Assembly: GCF_000744815.1 (NCBI RefSeq)
Contig: NZ_JQMQ01000005.1
Location: 1,806,055-1,870,054, forward strand
DNA length: 64,000 nt
Direction: 5' to 3'
Origin: Phaeacidiphilus oryzae TH49
GTDB taxonomy: Bacteria; Actinomycetota; Actinomycetes; Streptomycetales; Streptomycetaceae
The position numbers were made by a program, and so were the translations under genes. This document shows positions 48,397 through 61,503 of the stretch, piece after piece (position 1 is the stretch's first letter; every line of letters starts with the position of its first letter). Under the pieces are notes generated by a model. The model was not told the DNA's origin and did not search any database. It worked only from the letters and a program-made list of their open reading frames with translations.

Positions 48397-49475
48397 GGGC
48401 CGATCCTTCCATGCGTTCTGAAGATCCGGTCGTACGCGGCGGCCAGGAGCTCCGGGTCGTGTCGCGGAGTTCCGTCGCCCGCGGCGACCGTGTCGAGTAC
48501 GAGTTCACCGCCCATCGCCTCGGCCGCCTTCCGCAGTTTCCCGAGGTCGGCGGTGGCCCCGAAGGCCCCGGCACCGCCGGGGGCACCGGCGGCGCCGCGT
48601 ACCGCGTCGGCGTCGGCGAGCACCGCGTCCACGGTCAGGTCCGGGGCGTGCTCGGCGAGCACCTCCAGGTGGCGCTCCGGCGAGAAGCCCTCGGTCTCGC
48701 CGGGCTGGGGCGCGAGGTTGAGCGCGACCACTTTACGGGCCTTTGTCGCGACCAGGGCCGAAGCGAGCTCAGGAACCATCAGATGGGGGAGCACGCTGGT
48801 GAACCAGGAGCCCGGTCCGAGGACCACCCAGTCCGCGTCCCGTACGGCCGCGACGGCCTCCGGGACGGCCGGCGGGTCCTTCGGAAGAAGATGGATCGAC
48901 TCGACCGTCCCGGGCGTGGCGGCCACCTCCGCCTGGCCGCGCACGGTGCCCACCTCGTCCGGCCGGGCCGGGTCATGGCCGCGCACGGCGGCCTCGATGT
49001 CCAGCGGCACGGCGGACATCGGCAGCACCCTGCCCTGCGCGCCGAGGAGCCGGGCGACCCAGTCCAGGGCCTGCACCGGGTCCTCCAGCTTCTGCCAGAG
49101 GGCGACGATCAGCAGGTTGCCGAAGGCGTGCTCGTTCAGGTCACCGCCGCTGCGGAAGCGGTGCTGGATGACCTCGGACCAGGTCCGGCCCCATTCGTCG
49201 TCACCGCACAGGGCGGCCAGCGCCTTGCGCAGATCGCCCGGCGGCAGCACGTCGAACTCGTCCCGCAGCCGGCCGCTGGAGCCGCCGTCGTCGGCGACCG
49301 TGACCACGGCGGTGAGGTCGATGGTCAGCCGCCGCAGCGCGGAGAGCGAGGCGGAGAGGCCCTGCCCCCCTCCCAGCGCCACGATCTTCGGCGCCGACCG
49401 GCCGATCCGGCTGCTCTTCCTGGATCCGGTTCTGCCGCCCGACCGGCCGACTCCGCGCCCGAAAACAGACCTCAC
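48387..49475 (-). CDS. yvcK: YvcK/CofD-like gluconeogenesis factor
   Basis: A 362-residue protein of the UPF0052 family. After a basic N-terminal stretch comes [19 protein letters not shown], the nucleotide-binding start, then [18 protein letters not shown] and [15 protein letters not shown]. The family binds UDP-sugars and links central carbon flow to cell wall growth. It is part of rapZ-yvcK-whiA, a conserved Gram-positive set. The start is uncertain by about 25 residues. Confidence 0.93.
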   Translation of the reverse strand: MRSVFGRGVGRSGGRTGSRKSSRIGRSAPKIVALGGGQGLSASLSALRRLTIDLTAVVTVADDGGSSGRLRDEFDVLPPGDLRKALAALCGDDEWGRTWSEVIQHRFRSGGDLNEHAFGNLLIVALWQKLEDPVQALDWVARLLGAQGRVLPMSAVPLDIEAAVRGHDPARPDEVGTVRGQAEVAATPGTVESIHLLPKDPPAVPEAVAAVRDADWVVLGPGSWFTSVLPHLMVPELASALVATKARKVVALNLAPQPGETEGFSPERHLEVLAEHAPDLTVDAVLADADAVRGAAGAPGGAGAFGATADLGKLRKAAEAMGGELVLDTVAAGDGTPRHDPELLAAAYDRIFRTHGRIGPWR

Positions 49476-49530
49476 GCACGCCCCAAGGGTCTCGCCCTGC
49501 CCCAGCGGGCGGAACAGTGTTCTTCGAAGA

Positions 49531-50439
49531 TCACTCCCGCCCCATGTCGCGGTGGACGAGCACGGTCTCGACCCCGTCCGCGATCAGGCGCTTGGCCAGG
49601 CGCTCGGACATGGCGACACTGCGGTGCTTGCCCCCGGTGCAGCCTACGGCAAGTGTCATGTACCGCTTGCCTTCTCGGCGGTACCCCTCGGTGATCAGCC
49701 GCAGCAGCTCCGAGTAGCCGTCCAGGAACTCCTTCGCACCGGGCTGGTCGAAGACGTAGCGGGCCACCTCGTCGTCGGTCCCGGTGCGGGCGCGCAGCTC
49801 CGGGACCCAGTGCGGGTTGGGCAGGAAGCGGCAGTCCACCACCAGGTCGGCGTCGACCGGGAGGCCGTACTTGAAGCCGAAGGACATCACGGTGGCCCGC
49901 AGCTCCGGCTCGTCCTCGTCGGAGAACTGGGCGTCCAGCTTGGCCCGCAGCTCGTGGACGTTGAGGCTGGAGGTGTCGATCACCAGATCGGCCTCCCCGC
50001 GCAGGTCGCGCAGGAGGTCGCGCTCGCGGGCGATGCCGTCCACGATCCGGCCGTCGCCCTGCAGCGGGTGCGGGCGGCGGACCGACTCGAAGCGGCGGAC
50101 CAGGGCGTCGTCCGAGGCCTCCAGGAAGACCACCCGCAGCCGCACCCCGCGCTTCTCCAGGTCGTCGAGCGAGGCCAGCAGGGTGTCGAAGAAGCTGCGG
50201 CCCCGGACGTCGACCACGGCCCCTATCTTCGCCACCGAGCCCTGGGAGCGGGCTCCGAGATCGACCATGGTCGGTATCAGCGACGGCGGAAGGTTGTCCA
50301 CGACGAACCAGCCCAGGTCCTCCAGGCACTTGGCCGCGGTGGACCGGCCGGCGCCGGACATCCCGGAGATGATGACCAGCTCCGGGACCGTCTCCGCGGA
50401 CTCCCCGGCGCTGCCGGTACTCGTACTGGCGACGTTCAC
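49531..50439 (-). CDS. rapZ: RNase adapter RapZ/YvcJ family nucleotide-binding protein
   Basis: A 302-residue protein with a Walker A-like GMSGAGRST (Arg replaces the usual Lys), WFVVDNLPPSLIP, and the C-terminal GCTGGKHRSVAMSERLA. In enteric bacteria RapZ guides RNase E to glmZ; in actinobacteria the role is unclear. The GTG at 50439 with GGGGAG upstream is preferred to the longer frame to 50544. Confidence 0.93.
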   Translation of the reverse strand: MNVASTSTGSAGESAETVPELVIISGMSGAGRSTAAKCLEDLGWFVVDNLPPSLIPTMVDLGARSQGSVAKIGAVVDVRGRSFFDTLLASLDDLEKRGVRLRVVFLEASDDALVRRFESVRRPHPLQGDGRIVDGIARERDLLRDLRGEADLVIDTSSLNVHELRAKLDAQFSDEDEPELRATVMSFGFKYGLPVDADLVVDCRFLPNPHWVPELRARTGTDDEVARYVFDQPGAKEFLDGYSELLRLITEGYRREGKRYMTLAVGCTGGKHRSVAMSERLAKRLIADGVETVLVHRDMGRE

Positions 50440-50611
50440 TGGCTTTCTCCCCGCTTTCGGCGCTCTGCGGCGCACTAGTGGCCCTTCTTCTGAACCGCCC
50501 GGTCCGTACCAAGAACGCGGCGGACGGGCCGAGGCTTCCCCCATTCACCCCGGCGGGTGACGGTGGGCACCGCCACCAGGGTGCACCGGCGTGCGGCCGG
50601 ACGCCTCTGCC

Positions 50612-52588
50612 TCAATCCTCCAGGATCTCCCCGGTGGACGTGTTCACCGCCGGAGCGGCCGGTGTACGGGAGGCCAACGCCGCCGCAACGGACTCCGCCG
50701 TACGGCGGCCGATGCCGGGGACCTCGCAGATCTCGTCCACCGTGGCCGCGCGCAGCTTCTTGACCGAGCCGAAGTGCTTGAGCAGCGCCTTCCTGCGGGT
50801 CTCGCCGAGACCGGGAACCTCGTCCAGACCGCCCGCGACGGCGCGCTTGGCGCGCTTGCCGCGCTGGTAGCGGATGGCGAAGCGGTGCGCCTCGTCGCGC
50901 ACCCGCTGAAGAAGATAGAGCCCTTCGCTGCTTCGCGGCAGTACGACCGGGTCGCCCTCACCCGGCAGCCACACCTCCTCCAGCCGCTTGGCGAGGCCGC
51001 AGACCGCGACGTCGTCGATACCGAGCTCGTCCAGCGCCCGCTGGGCGGCGGCGACCTGCGGCCGGCCGCCGTCGACCACCACCAGCTGCGGCGGGTAGGC
51101 GAACCTCCGGGGACGGCCGGTCTCGGGGTCGACCGGGCCGCGGGCGGCCTCGGCGTCCCCCTCCTCGGTCTCCCACTCCCCCTGGTCTTGCTTCTCGGCG
51201 AGGTAGCGCCGGAAGCGGCGGGTCAGCACCTCGTGCATGGACCGGACGTCGTCCTGGCCCTCGAAGCCCTTGATGGCGAACCGGCGGTACTCGCTCTTCC
51301 GGGCCATGCCGTCCTCGAAGACCACCATCGAGGCGACCACGTCCTGGCCCTGGAGATGCGAGATGTCGAAGCACTCGATCCGCAGCGGGGCGGAGTCCAG
51401 GCCGAGGGCGTCGGCGATCTCCTGGAGGGCGACGCTGCGGGTGGTCAGGTCGGAGGCGCGCTTGGTCTTGTGGAGGGCCAGGGCGTGGCCGGCGTTCCGC
51501 TCGACCGTCGCCATCAGGTCCTTCTTGTCGCCGCGCTGCGGGATGCGGAGGTCGACCCGGGAGCCGCGGCGGTCGGAGAGCCACTGGGAGATCGGCTCCG
51601 GCGGGTCGGGCAGCGCCGGGACCAGGACCTCGCGCGGGACGCCCTCGCCATGCTCCTCCCCGTAGAGCTGCTGGAGGGCGGACTCCACCAGGTCGCCGGT
51701 GGAGACCGCCTCCACCTTGTCGGTGACCCAGCCGCGCTGGCCGCGCACCCGGCCGCCGCGGACGTGGAAGATCTGCACCGCGGCCTCCAGCTCGTCCTCG
51801 GCGACGGCCAGGACGTCGGCGTCCGTGCCGTCGGAGAGGACCACGGCGTTCTTCTCCATGGCCCGGCGGAGCGCGTCGACGTCGTCCCGGAGCCGGGCGG
51901 CGCGCTCGTACTCCTCCTCGGCCGCGGCGGCCTTCATCTCCTGCTCCAGGCGGCGCAGGTACTGGCCGGTGCGGCCGGCCATGAAGTCGCAGAACTCCTC
52001 GGCCAGTTCGCGATGGTCCTCGGCGGAGATCCGGCCCACGCAGGGGGCCGAGCACTTGCCGATGTAGCCGAGGAGGCAGGGCCGGCCGATCTGGGCCGAG
52101 CGCTTGAAGACCCCGGCCGAGCAGGTGCGCACCGGGAAGACCCGGAGCAGCAGGTCGACCGTCTCGCGGATGGCCCAGGCCTGGCCGTACGGGCCGAAGT
52201 AGCGGACGCCCTTCTTCTTGGGGCCGCGCATCACCTGGACCCGGGGGAACTCCTCGTTCATCGTCACGGCGAGCGAGGGGTAGCTCTTGTCGTCCCGGTA
52301 CTTGACGTTGAACCGGGGGTCGAACTCCTTGATCCAGGAGTACTCCAGCTGGAGCGCCTCCACCTCGGTGGAGACCACGGTCCACTCCACCGAGGCGGCG
52401 GTGGTCACCATGGTGGCCGTGCGCGGGTGGAGGTTGGCGACGTCCTGGAAGTAGTTGGCCAGGCGGGAGCGGAGGCTCTTCGCCTTGCCGACGTAGATCA
52501 CCCTGCCGTGGGCGTCACGGAACTTGTAGACACCGGGGGAATCCGGGATCTGCCCGGGCGCTGGACGGTACGTCGACGGGTCGGCCAT
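50612..52588 (-). CDS. uvrC: Excinuclease ABC subunit UvrC
   Basis: A 658-residue endonuclease of nucleotide excision repair. The N-terminal GIY-YIG domain begins [22 protein letters not shown], the cysteine-rich motif is [15 protein letters not shown], a UVR motif lies near 205-240, the RNase H-like domain has [12 protein letters not shown], and the C-terminus carries a double helix-hairpin-helix ([16 protein letters not shown]). It is upstream of rapZ in the same direction. Confidence 0.97.
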   Translation of the reverse strand: MADPSTYRPAPGQIPDSPGVYKFRDAHGRVIYVGKAKSLRSRLANYFQDVANLHPRTATMVTTAASVEWTVVSTEVEALQLEYSWIKEFDPRFNVKYRDDKSYPSLAVTMNEEFPRVQVMRGPKKKGVRYFGPYGQAWAIRETVDLLLRVFPVRTCSAGVFKRSAQIGRPCLLGYIGKCSAPCVGRISAEDHRELAEEFCDFMAGRTGQYLRRLEQEMKAAAAEEEYERAARLRDDVDALRRAMEKNAVVLSDGTDADVLAVAEDELEAAVQIFHVRGGRVRGQRGWVTDKVEAVSTGDLVESALQQLYGEEHGEGVPREVLVPALPDPPEPISQWLSDRRGSRVDLRIPQRGDKKDLMATVERNAGHALALHKTKRASDLTTRSVALQEIADALGLDSAPLRIECFDISHLQGQDVVASMVVFEDGMARKSEYRRFAIKGFEGQDDVRSMHEVLTRRFRRYLAEKQDQGEWETEEGDAEAARGPVDPETGRPRRFAYPPQLVVVDGGRPQVAAAQRALDELGIDDVAVCGLAKRLEEVWLPGEGDPVVLPRSSEGLYLLQRVRDEAHRFAIRYQRGKRAKRAVAGGLDEVPGLGETRRKALLKHFGSVKKLRAATVDEICEVPGIGRRTAESVAAALASRTPAAPAVNTSTGEILED

Positions 52589-52722
52589 GCGGCCAACGTT
52601 ACCGACCGGCTGTGACAGTCCGGGAACGGCCCGGCACTGACGTACCGTCAGACGTGCTCCGGCGGCCTGGCGCCCGGGGGCGGCCCCTCAGCCGGGGCGG
52701 GCCGTCGGCCGGGGGCGGCCCG

Positions 52723-53223
52723 TCAGCCGACGACCACCTTGCCGCCGGCCACCGCCACCTTGACCGGCGGGAGCGGCTTGGTCGCCGGACCGTTGGCCAC
52801 CGAGCCGTCCGCGACCTTGAACTGGCTGCCGTGGCAGGGACAGCTGATCACGCCGCCGGAGACCTCGTTGACCGTGCAGCCCTGATGGGTGCAGACCGCG
52901 GAGAAGGCCTTGTACTCCCCCTTCGACGGCTGGGTCACCACGACCTTCTGCCCGGCGAAGATCCTGCCGCCGCCGACCGGGATCTCGTCCGCCGCGCCCA
53001 CGGTCTCCGGGGAGGTGGGCACCGAGCCGGCCGAACTGCCGCCGCCGCCACCGGAGCAGGCGGCCAGTGCGGCCCCCGCCGCGCCGAGGACGCCGACCGC
53101 GGCCGCGCCGCGGAGGACCGACCGGCGGCCGGGGCCGCAGGGGCAGGCCGGCTGCTCGGCCGGGAGTTCGTCGGCGGACCGCGCGGCGGAGGGCTGGGAG
53201 AGGGAAGGCTGCGGCTGGGTCAT
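52723..53223 (-). CDS. Rieske (2Fe-2S) protein, Tat-exported lipoprotein
   Basis: A 166-residue protein. The N-terminus has a twin-arginine GRRSVLRG followed by a hydrophobic stretch and the lipobox LAAC, so it is likely exported by Tat and lipid-anchored. A Gly/Ser linker precedes a Rieske domain with CTHQGC and CPCHGSQF; the two Cys and two His ligands are present and the extra disulfide Cys pair is too. Its electron partner is unknown. The ATG at 53223 fits the Tat signal. Confidence 0.92.
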   Translation of the reverse strand: MTQPQPSLSQPSAARSADELPAEQPACPCGPGRRSVLRGAAAVGVLGAAGAALAACSGGGGGSSAGSVPTSPETVGAADEIPVGGGRIFAGQKVVVTQPSKGEYKAFSAVCTHQGCTVNEVSGGVISCPCHGSQFKVADGSVANGPATKPLPPVKVAVAGGKVVVG

Positions 53224-53289
53224 ACGGCGGTGCTCCACTCGCTGGCGGTGATCGACTGGCTGAGCTGCGTTCGGGACGTTACACCCGGC

Positions 53290-54708
53290 TCAACGCCCGG
53301 AGGCGCCCAGGGTTTCGGGTGAACCGGGCGGCTCGGCCGGAGTATTTCTCCCTTCCCCTCCCCCGTCGCCCGCGCCGGCGCGCCGGGCGGCGGCGGGCGC
53401 CCGGCGGGCCCGGGCGCGGGCGGCGAGCAGCGCCTCCGCGAGCAGCGGCAGGCCGAGGACGGCGGGCAGCCAGATCAGGGCGCCCAGGCGTTGGTACTCG
53501 TAGACCACCGGATGGGCGCAGACCGTAAGCACCCCGAGCAGCAGCCCGGCCAGCGAGACCCAGCCGAGCGTCCGGCGGCCCGCGGCGGCGTCCGCCCGGC
53601 CCCCGCGCATCAGCAGCCAGAGCCCGGCGCCGCTGAGTACCAGGAGCGTCGGCAGGAACGCCTGCTCGCGCAGGAAGTACAGCCAGAAGCGCAGGTTGAG
53701 CTCGATCAGCAGGCCCCACGGGTTCGGCACGTCCGAGCGGTGGTAGTGCCGGGTGAAGGTGTCCTGGAGGGTCTCCGTGGAGCCGGGCGCGCCGGCCGCC
53801 GCCGCTCCCGCGGTGATCAGCACCGCCGCCACCGCTCCCCCGGCGCCGAGCAGCAGGGTGCCCCGGTGGCGGGCCTGGCGGACGGTCAGCGCGCAGCCCG
53901 CGGCGGCCAGGGCGAGGGCGGTCGCGAAGAGCGCCCCCGAGGAGTACTTGATCACCGAGGTCGCCACCAGTCCGGCCAGGCAGACCGGGCCGCCCAGGAG
54001 CAGCCGGCGGCGCAGCAGCCACCAGACGCCCAGGAGGCCGAGGAGGACGGCCGCGTTCAGCGCACCCTCGGCCAGCGGGTGGACCCCCCACTCGCCCAAC
54101 GGGCAGAGGAGGAAGACCGCTTCGCCGGCGATCGCGCTGAGCGGGCGCAGCCCGGCGGCGGTGAGCAGCGCGGCCGCCAGGAATCCGGCGGCGGCGGTGC
54201 AGCCCACCGCGGTCGCCCACAGCCCCAGCCGCGGGCCGAGGACGGCCACGGCGGGGACGGAGAGGAGCGGGTAGCCGATCCGGCTCTCGAAGATCTGCTC
54301 ATAGCGGCGGGTGCCCGCGTCCGGCCGCGCGAAGTGCCTGGCCTGCCGTTCGCAGGCGGCGATCGAGTCGCCCTCGGTGTCCGGTTCGCGGAAGCGGATC
54401 GGATCCACCGAGGTGATCCGGCGGGCCGCGTCGCCGGTGGAGACGCAGCCGGCGTCCCAGGCCCGGACGGCCGCCTCGGAGGGGGACTCGCCCAGGTAGC
54501 CGAGAGCGACCCGGGCGTACTGCACGGCGTCCCCGTTCATCGCCACCCGGGGACCGGCGAGCCCCTGGAGGGCCGCGAAGACCAGCGCCACCAGCAGCGC
54601 GCCGGCCCACCAGCGGGTCCGCAGCACTCTGCGGGCCCGCAGCGCCGGGCCGGGCGGCGCCTGGGCGGAGGCGGCGGAGTCGTCTGTACGGAACGGGGCA
54701 GGAGGCAC
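53290..54708 (-). CDS. Polytopic membrane protein, possibly GT-C-type glycosyltransferase
   Basis: A protein of about 472 residues with ten or more hydrophobic helices. After the first helix comes a large outer loop (MNGDAVQYARVALGYLGESP and on to SIAACERQARHF), whose acidic residues near the first helix are typical of GT-C sugar transferases that use lipid-linked sugars. RYEQIFESRIGYPLLSVP and ATSVIKYSSGALFAT are further conserved-looking stretches. The GTG at 54708 has a GAGG ahead; an ATG at 54831 is also in frame. The substrate is unknown. Confidence 0.72.
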   Translation of the reverse strand: MPPAPFRTDDSAASAQAPPGPALRARRVLRTRWWAGALLVALVFAALQGLAGPRVAMNGDAVQYARVALGYLGESPSEAAVRAWDAGCVSTGDAARRITSVDPIRFREPDTEGDSIAACERQARHFARPDAGTRRYEQIFESRIGYPLLSVPAVAVLGPRLGLWATAVGCTAAAGFLAAALLTAAGLRPLSAIAGEAVFLLCPLGEWGVHPLAEGALNAAVLLGLLGVWWLLRRRLLLGGPVCLAGLVATSVIKYSSGALFATALALAAAGCALTVRQARHRGTLLLGAGGAVAAVLITAGAAAAGAPGSTETLQDTFTRHYHRSDVPNPWGLLIELNLRFWLYFLREQAFLPTLLVLSGAGLWLLMRGGRADAAAGRRTLGWVSLAGLLLGVLTVCAHPVVYEYQRLGALIWLPAVLGLPLLAEALLAARARARRAPAAARRAGAGDGGGEGRNTPAEPPGSPETLGASGR

Positions 54709-54872
54709 GAGGGACCTCGGACTCGGGGGCCTTGCGGCGGCGCGCGGACCACGCCCACCCGGGAAGGTAGGCGCGGCCCGCGAACCGGCGGTGTGCGGCG
54801 GGGCAAGCGGACGGATCGCGGCGGTGAACAATCACCGACGGTAGCCGCTCGCCGCCTCACCGGCCCCCTCGG

Positions 54873-57353
54873 CTACTCCTGGTGAGCGAGCGTCAGATCC
54901 AGGTCCTGGCGGCCCTGTCCGACCAGGCTGACCCTGGTGTGCACCGGCGGATATCCGCTGGCGACCACCGTGTACGCGGAGCCGTCGAGGTCGCCGAAGT
55001 GGTAGCCGCCGTCCTCCCCGGTGCGGACCGAGCGCAGCGGGCTGCCGGCCGGGTCGAGGAGGATCACCCGGGCGTCCGGCAGCGGCGACCCGTCGACGCG
55101 GCGGACGGTGCCCTGGACGGCTGCCGCCGGGGGCAGCTCGACGTCGACCGCGGCCGCCGAGCGGAGGTCGGCCGGGTCGAGCGGCAGTGCCACCGGGCGG
55201 TGCCCGGTCGCGCTGACCGCGAGGGTGAGCGCGGATGCCCGGTCCGCTGCGGTGGCCGGACCCGACGCCGGGGTCAGTTCGAGGCGATACGAGCCGTCGG
55301 CGCCGGTGGCCGCGGAGCCGCGGACCGCCCCGCTCGGGTCGGTGGCGACCACCAGCGCGTCCGGTACGGGGGCGCCGTTCTCGGCGGTCCGGACCGTCCC
55401 GCTCAGCGGCTCGACCGAGCCGGCGAGCCGGAAGTCGCGGTCGGCCGGCCGGACGCCGTCCACGATCAGCGTCGCCGCCTCCGGCCGGTGGCCCGGGGCG
55501 ATGGCGATCAGCACATAGCTGCCGGGCCGCGGCAGCTCCACGGCGTACGTCCCGTCGGCCTCGGCGGCGGGCACCCGGGCGACCTGACGGCCCGCCAGGT
55601 CGGTCGCGGTGACCGCGGCCCCGGCGGCCGGCAGGCCGGCCGGGCCGAGCACCCGGCCGGAGACCGCGCGGCCGCTGAGCGGCGCGGCGGGGGCGGGCAC
55701 CTGCGCGGGGGCGGCGTGCTGCGCGGGGGCGCCGGCCTGCACGGGGGCGGGCACCTGCGCGGGGGCGGCGACCCCGGCCTGGGCCGGGACCGCGGTCCGG
55801 GCCTGGCCCTGGGTCTCGCCCTCCGCCGAGTGGTCGGTCGGCCCCGCGGCCGGACGCGCCTGCGCCGGGCGTGGGTTGACCAGCAGCAGGGTGATCACGC
55901 CGGCCACGCCCGCGGCCAGCGCCGCGACCAGGAAGATCCGGTCCAGACCCGCCGCGAAGGCCTGGTGGGCGAGACCGCCGACGGCCTGCCGGGAGGCCTC
56001 GGGCGCGGATCGGATCATCGCGTAGGCCTCGCCGCTGCCCAGCGCGGAAGCCGTCGCGTGGGGATCCCGGACGAGGCCGCCGGCGCCCTCCAGCACCTGC
56101 TGCGCCCGCGCGCTGAAGAGCGCCGCGAAGACCGCGATGCCCAGGGTGAGCCCGAGCTGGCGGAAGGTGTTCACCGCTCCCCCGGCCATCCCGATCCGCT
56201 GCGGCGGCACGCTGCCCATCGCCGCCGAGACCAGCACGGGCGTGGCCAGGCCGATGCCCAGGCCGATCACCGCGAGCCCCAGGTAGAGCGAGGAGCGGCC
56301 GGAGTCCGCGGTGAGCTGGAGCCGGATCAGCAGCAGGCCGAGACCGACGATCAGGCCGCCCACCCCGATCGGGTACCGGGCCGGCAGCCGCTGGATGTAC
56401 CGGCCGACCAGTGCCGACACCGCGAAGGAGAGCAGCGAGAGCGGCAGCAGGGCGAGCCCCGCCGGGATCGGGTCCAGTCCGAGGAGCGACTGCATCCAGA
56501 CCGAGACCAGCACCAGTCCCCCGAAGGCCGCGCCCTGCATCAGCACCGCGCCGACCATCAGACCGGCGAAGGAGGGGGTGCGCAGCAGGCCGAGGTCCAG
56601 CATCGGCCGCTCGCTGCGGAGCTCGACCACGACGAAGACGAGGAGCGCCGCCGCGGCCACCGCGAAGCTGATCAGGGTGGTGCGGTCGGACCAGCCGGAC
56701 TCGCCGCCCCGGATCAGGGCGTAGGTGAGCGCCGCGGCGCTGACCGTGAAGGCGATCGCGCCGGGGAGGTCGATCCCGCCCGCGCGCCCGGGCCCGTGGT
56801 GCGGGTCCTTGGCGACCGCGCGCAGGGTCAGCCCCACGGTGATCGCCGCGATCGGCACGTTCACCAGGAAGATCGCCTGCCAGCCGATGCCCTGGGTGAG
56901 GAGCCCGCCGAGTACCGGCCCGGCCGCCGCGCCCGCTCCGTTGACCGCGCCCCAGAATCCGAACGCCACTCCGCGGTCCCGGCCGCCGTAGTTCTTGGTG
57001 AGGAGGGCGGCGGAGGTGGCGAACATCGCCGCGCCGCCGATCCCCTGCACCGCGCGGGAGGCCACCAGCGCGTCGGCGTTCGGGGCCAGCGCGCAGCTCA
57101 GCGAGGCCAGCGCGAAGAGCACCAGGCCGCCCAGGTAGAGCCGGCGGTGGCCGTAGAGGTCGGCCAGCGAACCGAGCACCAGAAGGACGGCGGCGAGCGC
57201 CAGCGAGTAGGCGTCGACCACCCACTGGAGGGAGGAGAAGGAGGCGTGGAAGTCGCTCGCCATCCTCGGCAGGGCGACGTTCACGATGGTGACGTCGAGC
57301 AAGAGGATGAAGGAGCCGAGGCAGATCGCCACCAGCGGCCACCACTTGCGCAT
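54873..57353 (-). CDS. MFS drug transporter (DHA2) fused to carboxypeptidase-regulatory-like repeats
   Basis: An 826-residue protein. Residues 1-500 are a 14-helix DHA2 permease; FILLLDVTIVNVALPRMASDF, WVVDAYSLALAAVLL and SRAVQGIGGAAMF are the standard motifs. A Pro/Ala/Gln-rich linker follows (about 505-560). The last 260 residues hold three repeats of a carboxypeptidase-regulatory-like beta domain, seen as SGRVLGPAGLPAAGAAVTA, SGTVRTAENGAPVPDALVVA and QGTVRRVDGSPLPDARVIL. With 14 helices both ends should be cytoplasmic, which is odd for such domains. It is divergent from the AsnC gene. Confidence 0.9.
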   Translation of the reverse strand: MRKWWPLVAICLGSFILLLDVTIVNVALPRMASDFHASFSSLQWVVDAYSLALAAVLLVLGSLADLYGHRRLYLGGLVLFALASLSCALAPNADALVASRAVQGIGGAAMFATSAALLTKNYGGRDRGVAFGFWGAVNGAGAAAGPVLGGLLTQGIGWQAIFLVNVPIAAITVGLTLRAVAKDPHHGPGRAGGIDLPGAIAFTVSAAALTYALIRGGESGWSDRTTLISFAVAAAALLVFVVVELRSERPMLDLGLLRTPSFAGLMVGAVLMQGAAFGGLVLVSVWMQSLLGLDPIPAGLALLPLSLLSFAVSALVGRYIQRLPARYPIGVGGLIVGLGLLLIRLQLTADSGRSSLYLGLAVIGLGIGLATPVLVSAAMGSVPPQRIGMAGGAVNTFRQLGLTLGIAVFAALFSARAQQVLEGAGGLVRDPHATASALGSGEAYAMIRSAPEASRQAVGGLAHQAFAAGLDRIFLVAALAAGVAGVITLLLVNPRPAQARPAAGPTDHSAEGETQGQARTAVPAQAGVAAPAQVPAPVQAGAPAQHAAPAQVPAPAAPLSGRAVSGRVLGPAGLPAAGAAVTATDLAGRQVARVPAAEADGTYAVELPRPGSYVLIAIAPGHRPEAATLIVDGVRPADRDFRLAGSVEPLSGTVRTAENGAPVPDALVVATDPSGAVRGSAATGADGSYRLELTPASGPATAADRASALTLAVSATGHRPVALPLDPADLRSAAAVDVELPPAAAVQGTVRRVDGSPLPDARVILLDPAGSPLRSVRTGEDGGYHFGDLDGSAYTVVASGYPPVHTRVSLVGQGRQDLDLTLAHQE

Positions 57354-57480
57354 GGGGAACTCCGACGTGTCTCAGATTGCGGAAGGCCTGTCGGCCTGTG
57401 GGCTCTACGCCTGTCGGCTGTTGCGTCCAGGTTCCACGGCCTTCGCCGGATTCCACAGCCACGGCGGCGTCGGCGGCGTA

Positions 57481-57500
57481 TTCCGACAGGGAATAGGCTT
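57481..57500 (+). promoter_or_regulatory. Dyad and -10 box before the AsnC-type gene
   Basis: ATTCC-N5-GGAAT (57481-57495) lies directly before TAGGCT (57495-57500), which is six bases ahead of the GTG start. It could be an auto-operator that also acts on the divergent transporter. Confidence 0.45.
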
Positions 57501-57505
57501 CCACG

Positions 57506-58546
57506 GTGGATACCGACACCAGGCCGGCTTTCGCGGCGGAAGACCAGGGCATCGTCCAGGCCCTCCAGATCGACGGACGGGCCCCGTTCCGGCGGATCGC
57601 CGAGGTGCTCGGCGTCTCCGACCAGACGGTCGCGCGCCGGTACGCCCGGCTGAGGGGCGCAGGACTGCTCCGGGTGCTGGGCCTGACCAACCCGCTGGCC
57701 TGCGAGGAGACCCCCTGGCTGGTCCGCGTCCGGTGCACGCCGGACGCCGCCGCCTCGATCGCCGACGCGCTGGCCCGGCGCGAGGACACCAGCTGGGTCA
57801 GCCTGAGCTCCGGCGGCACCGAGATCACCTGCACGGTACGGGAGGCGCCCCGGCCGCGGGACGAGGACCATCTGCTGCTCCGCCGGCTGCCCCGGACCCC
57901 CCGGGTGACGGATGTGCAGGCGCACGCCCTCCTGGAGGTCTTCTTCGGTCAGGACCAGGCGCAGATCGTCAAGACCGGCCCGCTGACCCAGGACCAGAAG
58001 CGGGCGCTGGTCTCCGAGGACGCGCCGCCCGGGACGCGGGAGGAGTTCGGCCGGTGGTCGCGGCGGCAGGTCTCCGGTCTCGGCCGGACCCTGGACCCGG
58101 CGGAGCGGCGGCTGGCCGCCGTGCTGGCCCGGGACGGCCGGGCGTCCATCGGCGAGCTGGCCGAGGCGACCGGCTGGTCGCCGACGACGGTCCGGCGCCG
58201 GCTGGGTGAGCTGCGCCGGGCCGGGGTGCTCTACTTCGACCTCGAACTCCATCTGGACCTGGTCAACCAGGGGATGCGGGCGGGGCTCTGGGTGGACGTG
58301 GAACCGACCTCGCTGGCGCGGGCGGGGGCGGCGCTGGGCGCGCAGGCGGAGGTGATGTTCGCCGGCGCGGTGACCGGCGAGCACAACGTGTACGCGAACG
58401 TCTCCTGCCGCGACTCGCAGGCGCTGTACCGGTACCTCACCGAGTCGGTGACGGCGATCCCGGGGATCCAGCGCATCGTCACCGCGCCGGTGCACCGGAC
58501 GATCAAGGGGCCGGGGCCGTTTCTGCGCCCGATGGGCGGCAGCTGA
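57506..58546 (+). CDS. Lrp/AsnC family regulator with two helix-turn-helix domains
   Basis: A 346-residue regulator, twice the usual AsnC length. The first helix-turn-helix is near residues 12-60 (RRIAEVLGVSDQTVARRYARL), followed by one ligand-like domain. The second starts near residue 192 (RLAAVLARDGRASIGELAEATG, then SPTTVRRRLGELRR), again with a C-terminal ligand-type domain. Tandem Lrp proteins of this kind are common in Streptomyces. The GTG at 57506 seems leaderless. The position back-to-back with the transporter suggests it controls it. Confidence 0.88.
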   Translation: MDTDTRPAFAAEDQGIVQALQIDGRAPFRRIAEVLGVSDQTVARRYARLRGAGLLRVLGLTNPLACEETPWLVRVRCTPDAAASIADALARREDTSWVSLSSGGTEITCTVREAPRPRDEDHLLLRRLPRTPRVTDVQAHALLEVFFGQDQAQIVKTGPLTQDQKRALVSEDAPPGTREEFGRWSRRQVSGLGRTLDPAERRLAAVLARDGRASIGELAEATGWSPTTVRRRLGELRRAGVLYFDLELHLDLVNQGMRAGLWVDVEPTSLARAGAALGAQAEVMFAGAVTGEHNVYANVSCRDSQALYRYLTESVTAIPGIQRIVTAPVHRTIKGPGPFLRPMGGS

Positions 58547-58549
58547 CGG

Positions 58550-58594
58550 CGTCGGCGTCTGCGGGTAGGTCGCTGGGCGCCGCAGACGCCGACG
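58550..58594. terminator. Bidirectional terminator between the AsnC-type gene and uvrA
   Basis: A perfect 15-base inverted repeat (58550-58564 and 58580-58594) with a 15-base loop, between convergent genes. Confidence 0.85.
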
Positions 58595-58602
58595 AGGCGG
58601 CC

Positions 58603-61503
<2,901 letters not shown>

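Noticed and set aside
47392-50478. A 1028-codon open frame on the plus strand over whiA, yvcK and rapZ
   Set aside because: It runs antisense to three conserved genes and through the palindromic element; codon use is that of a shadow frame.
52660-52722. Two direct repeats of a GGGGGCGGCCC type after the Rieske gene as a mobile or CRISPR-like repeat
   Set aside because: Only two GC-rich copies, without spacers; more likely part of a transcription end.
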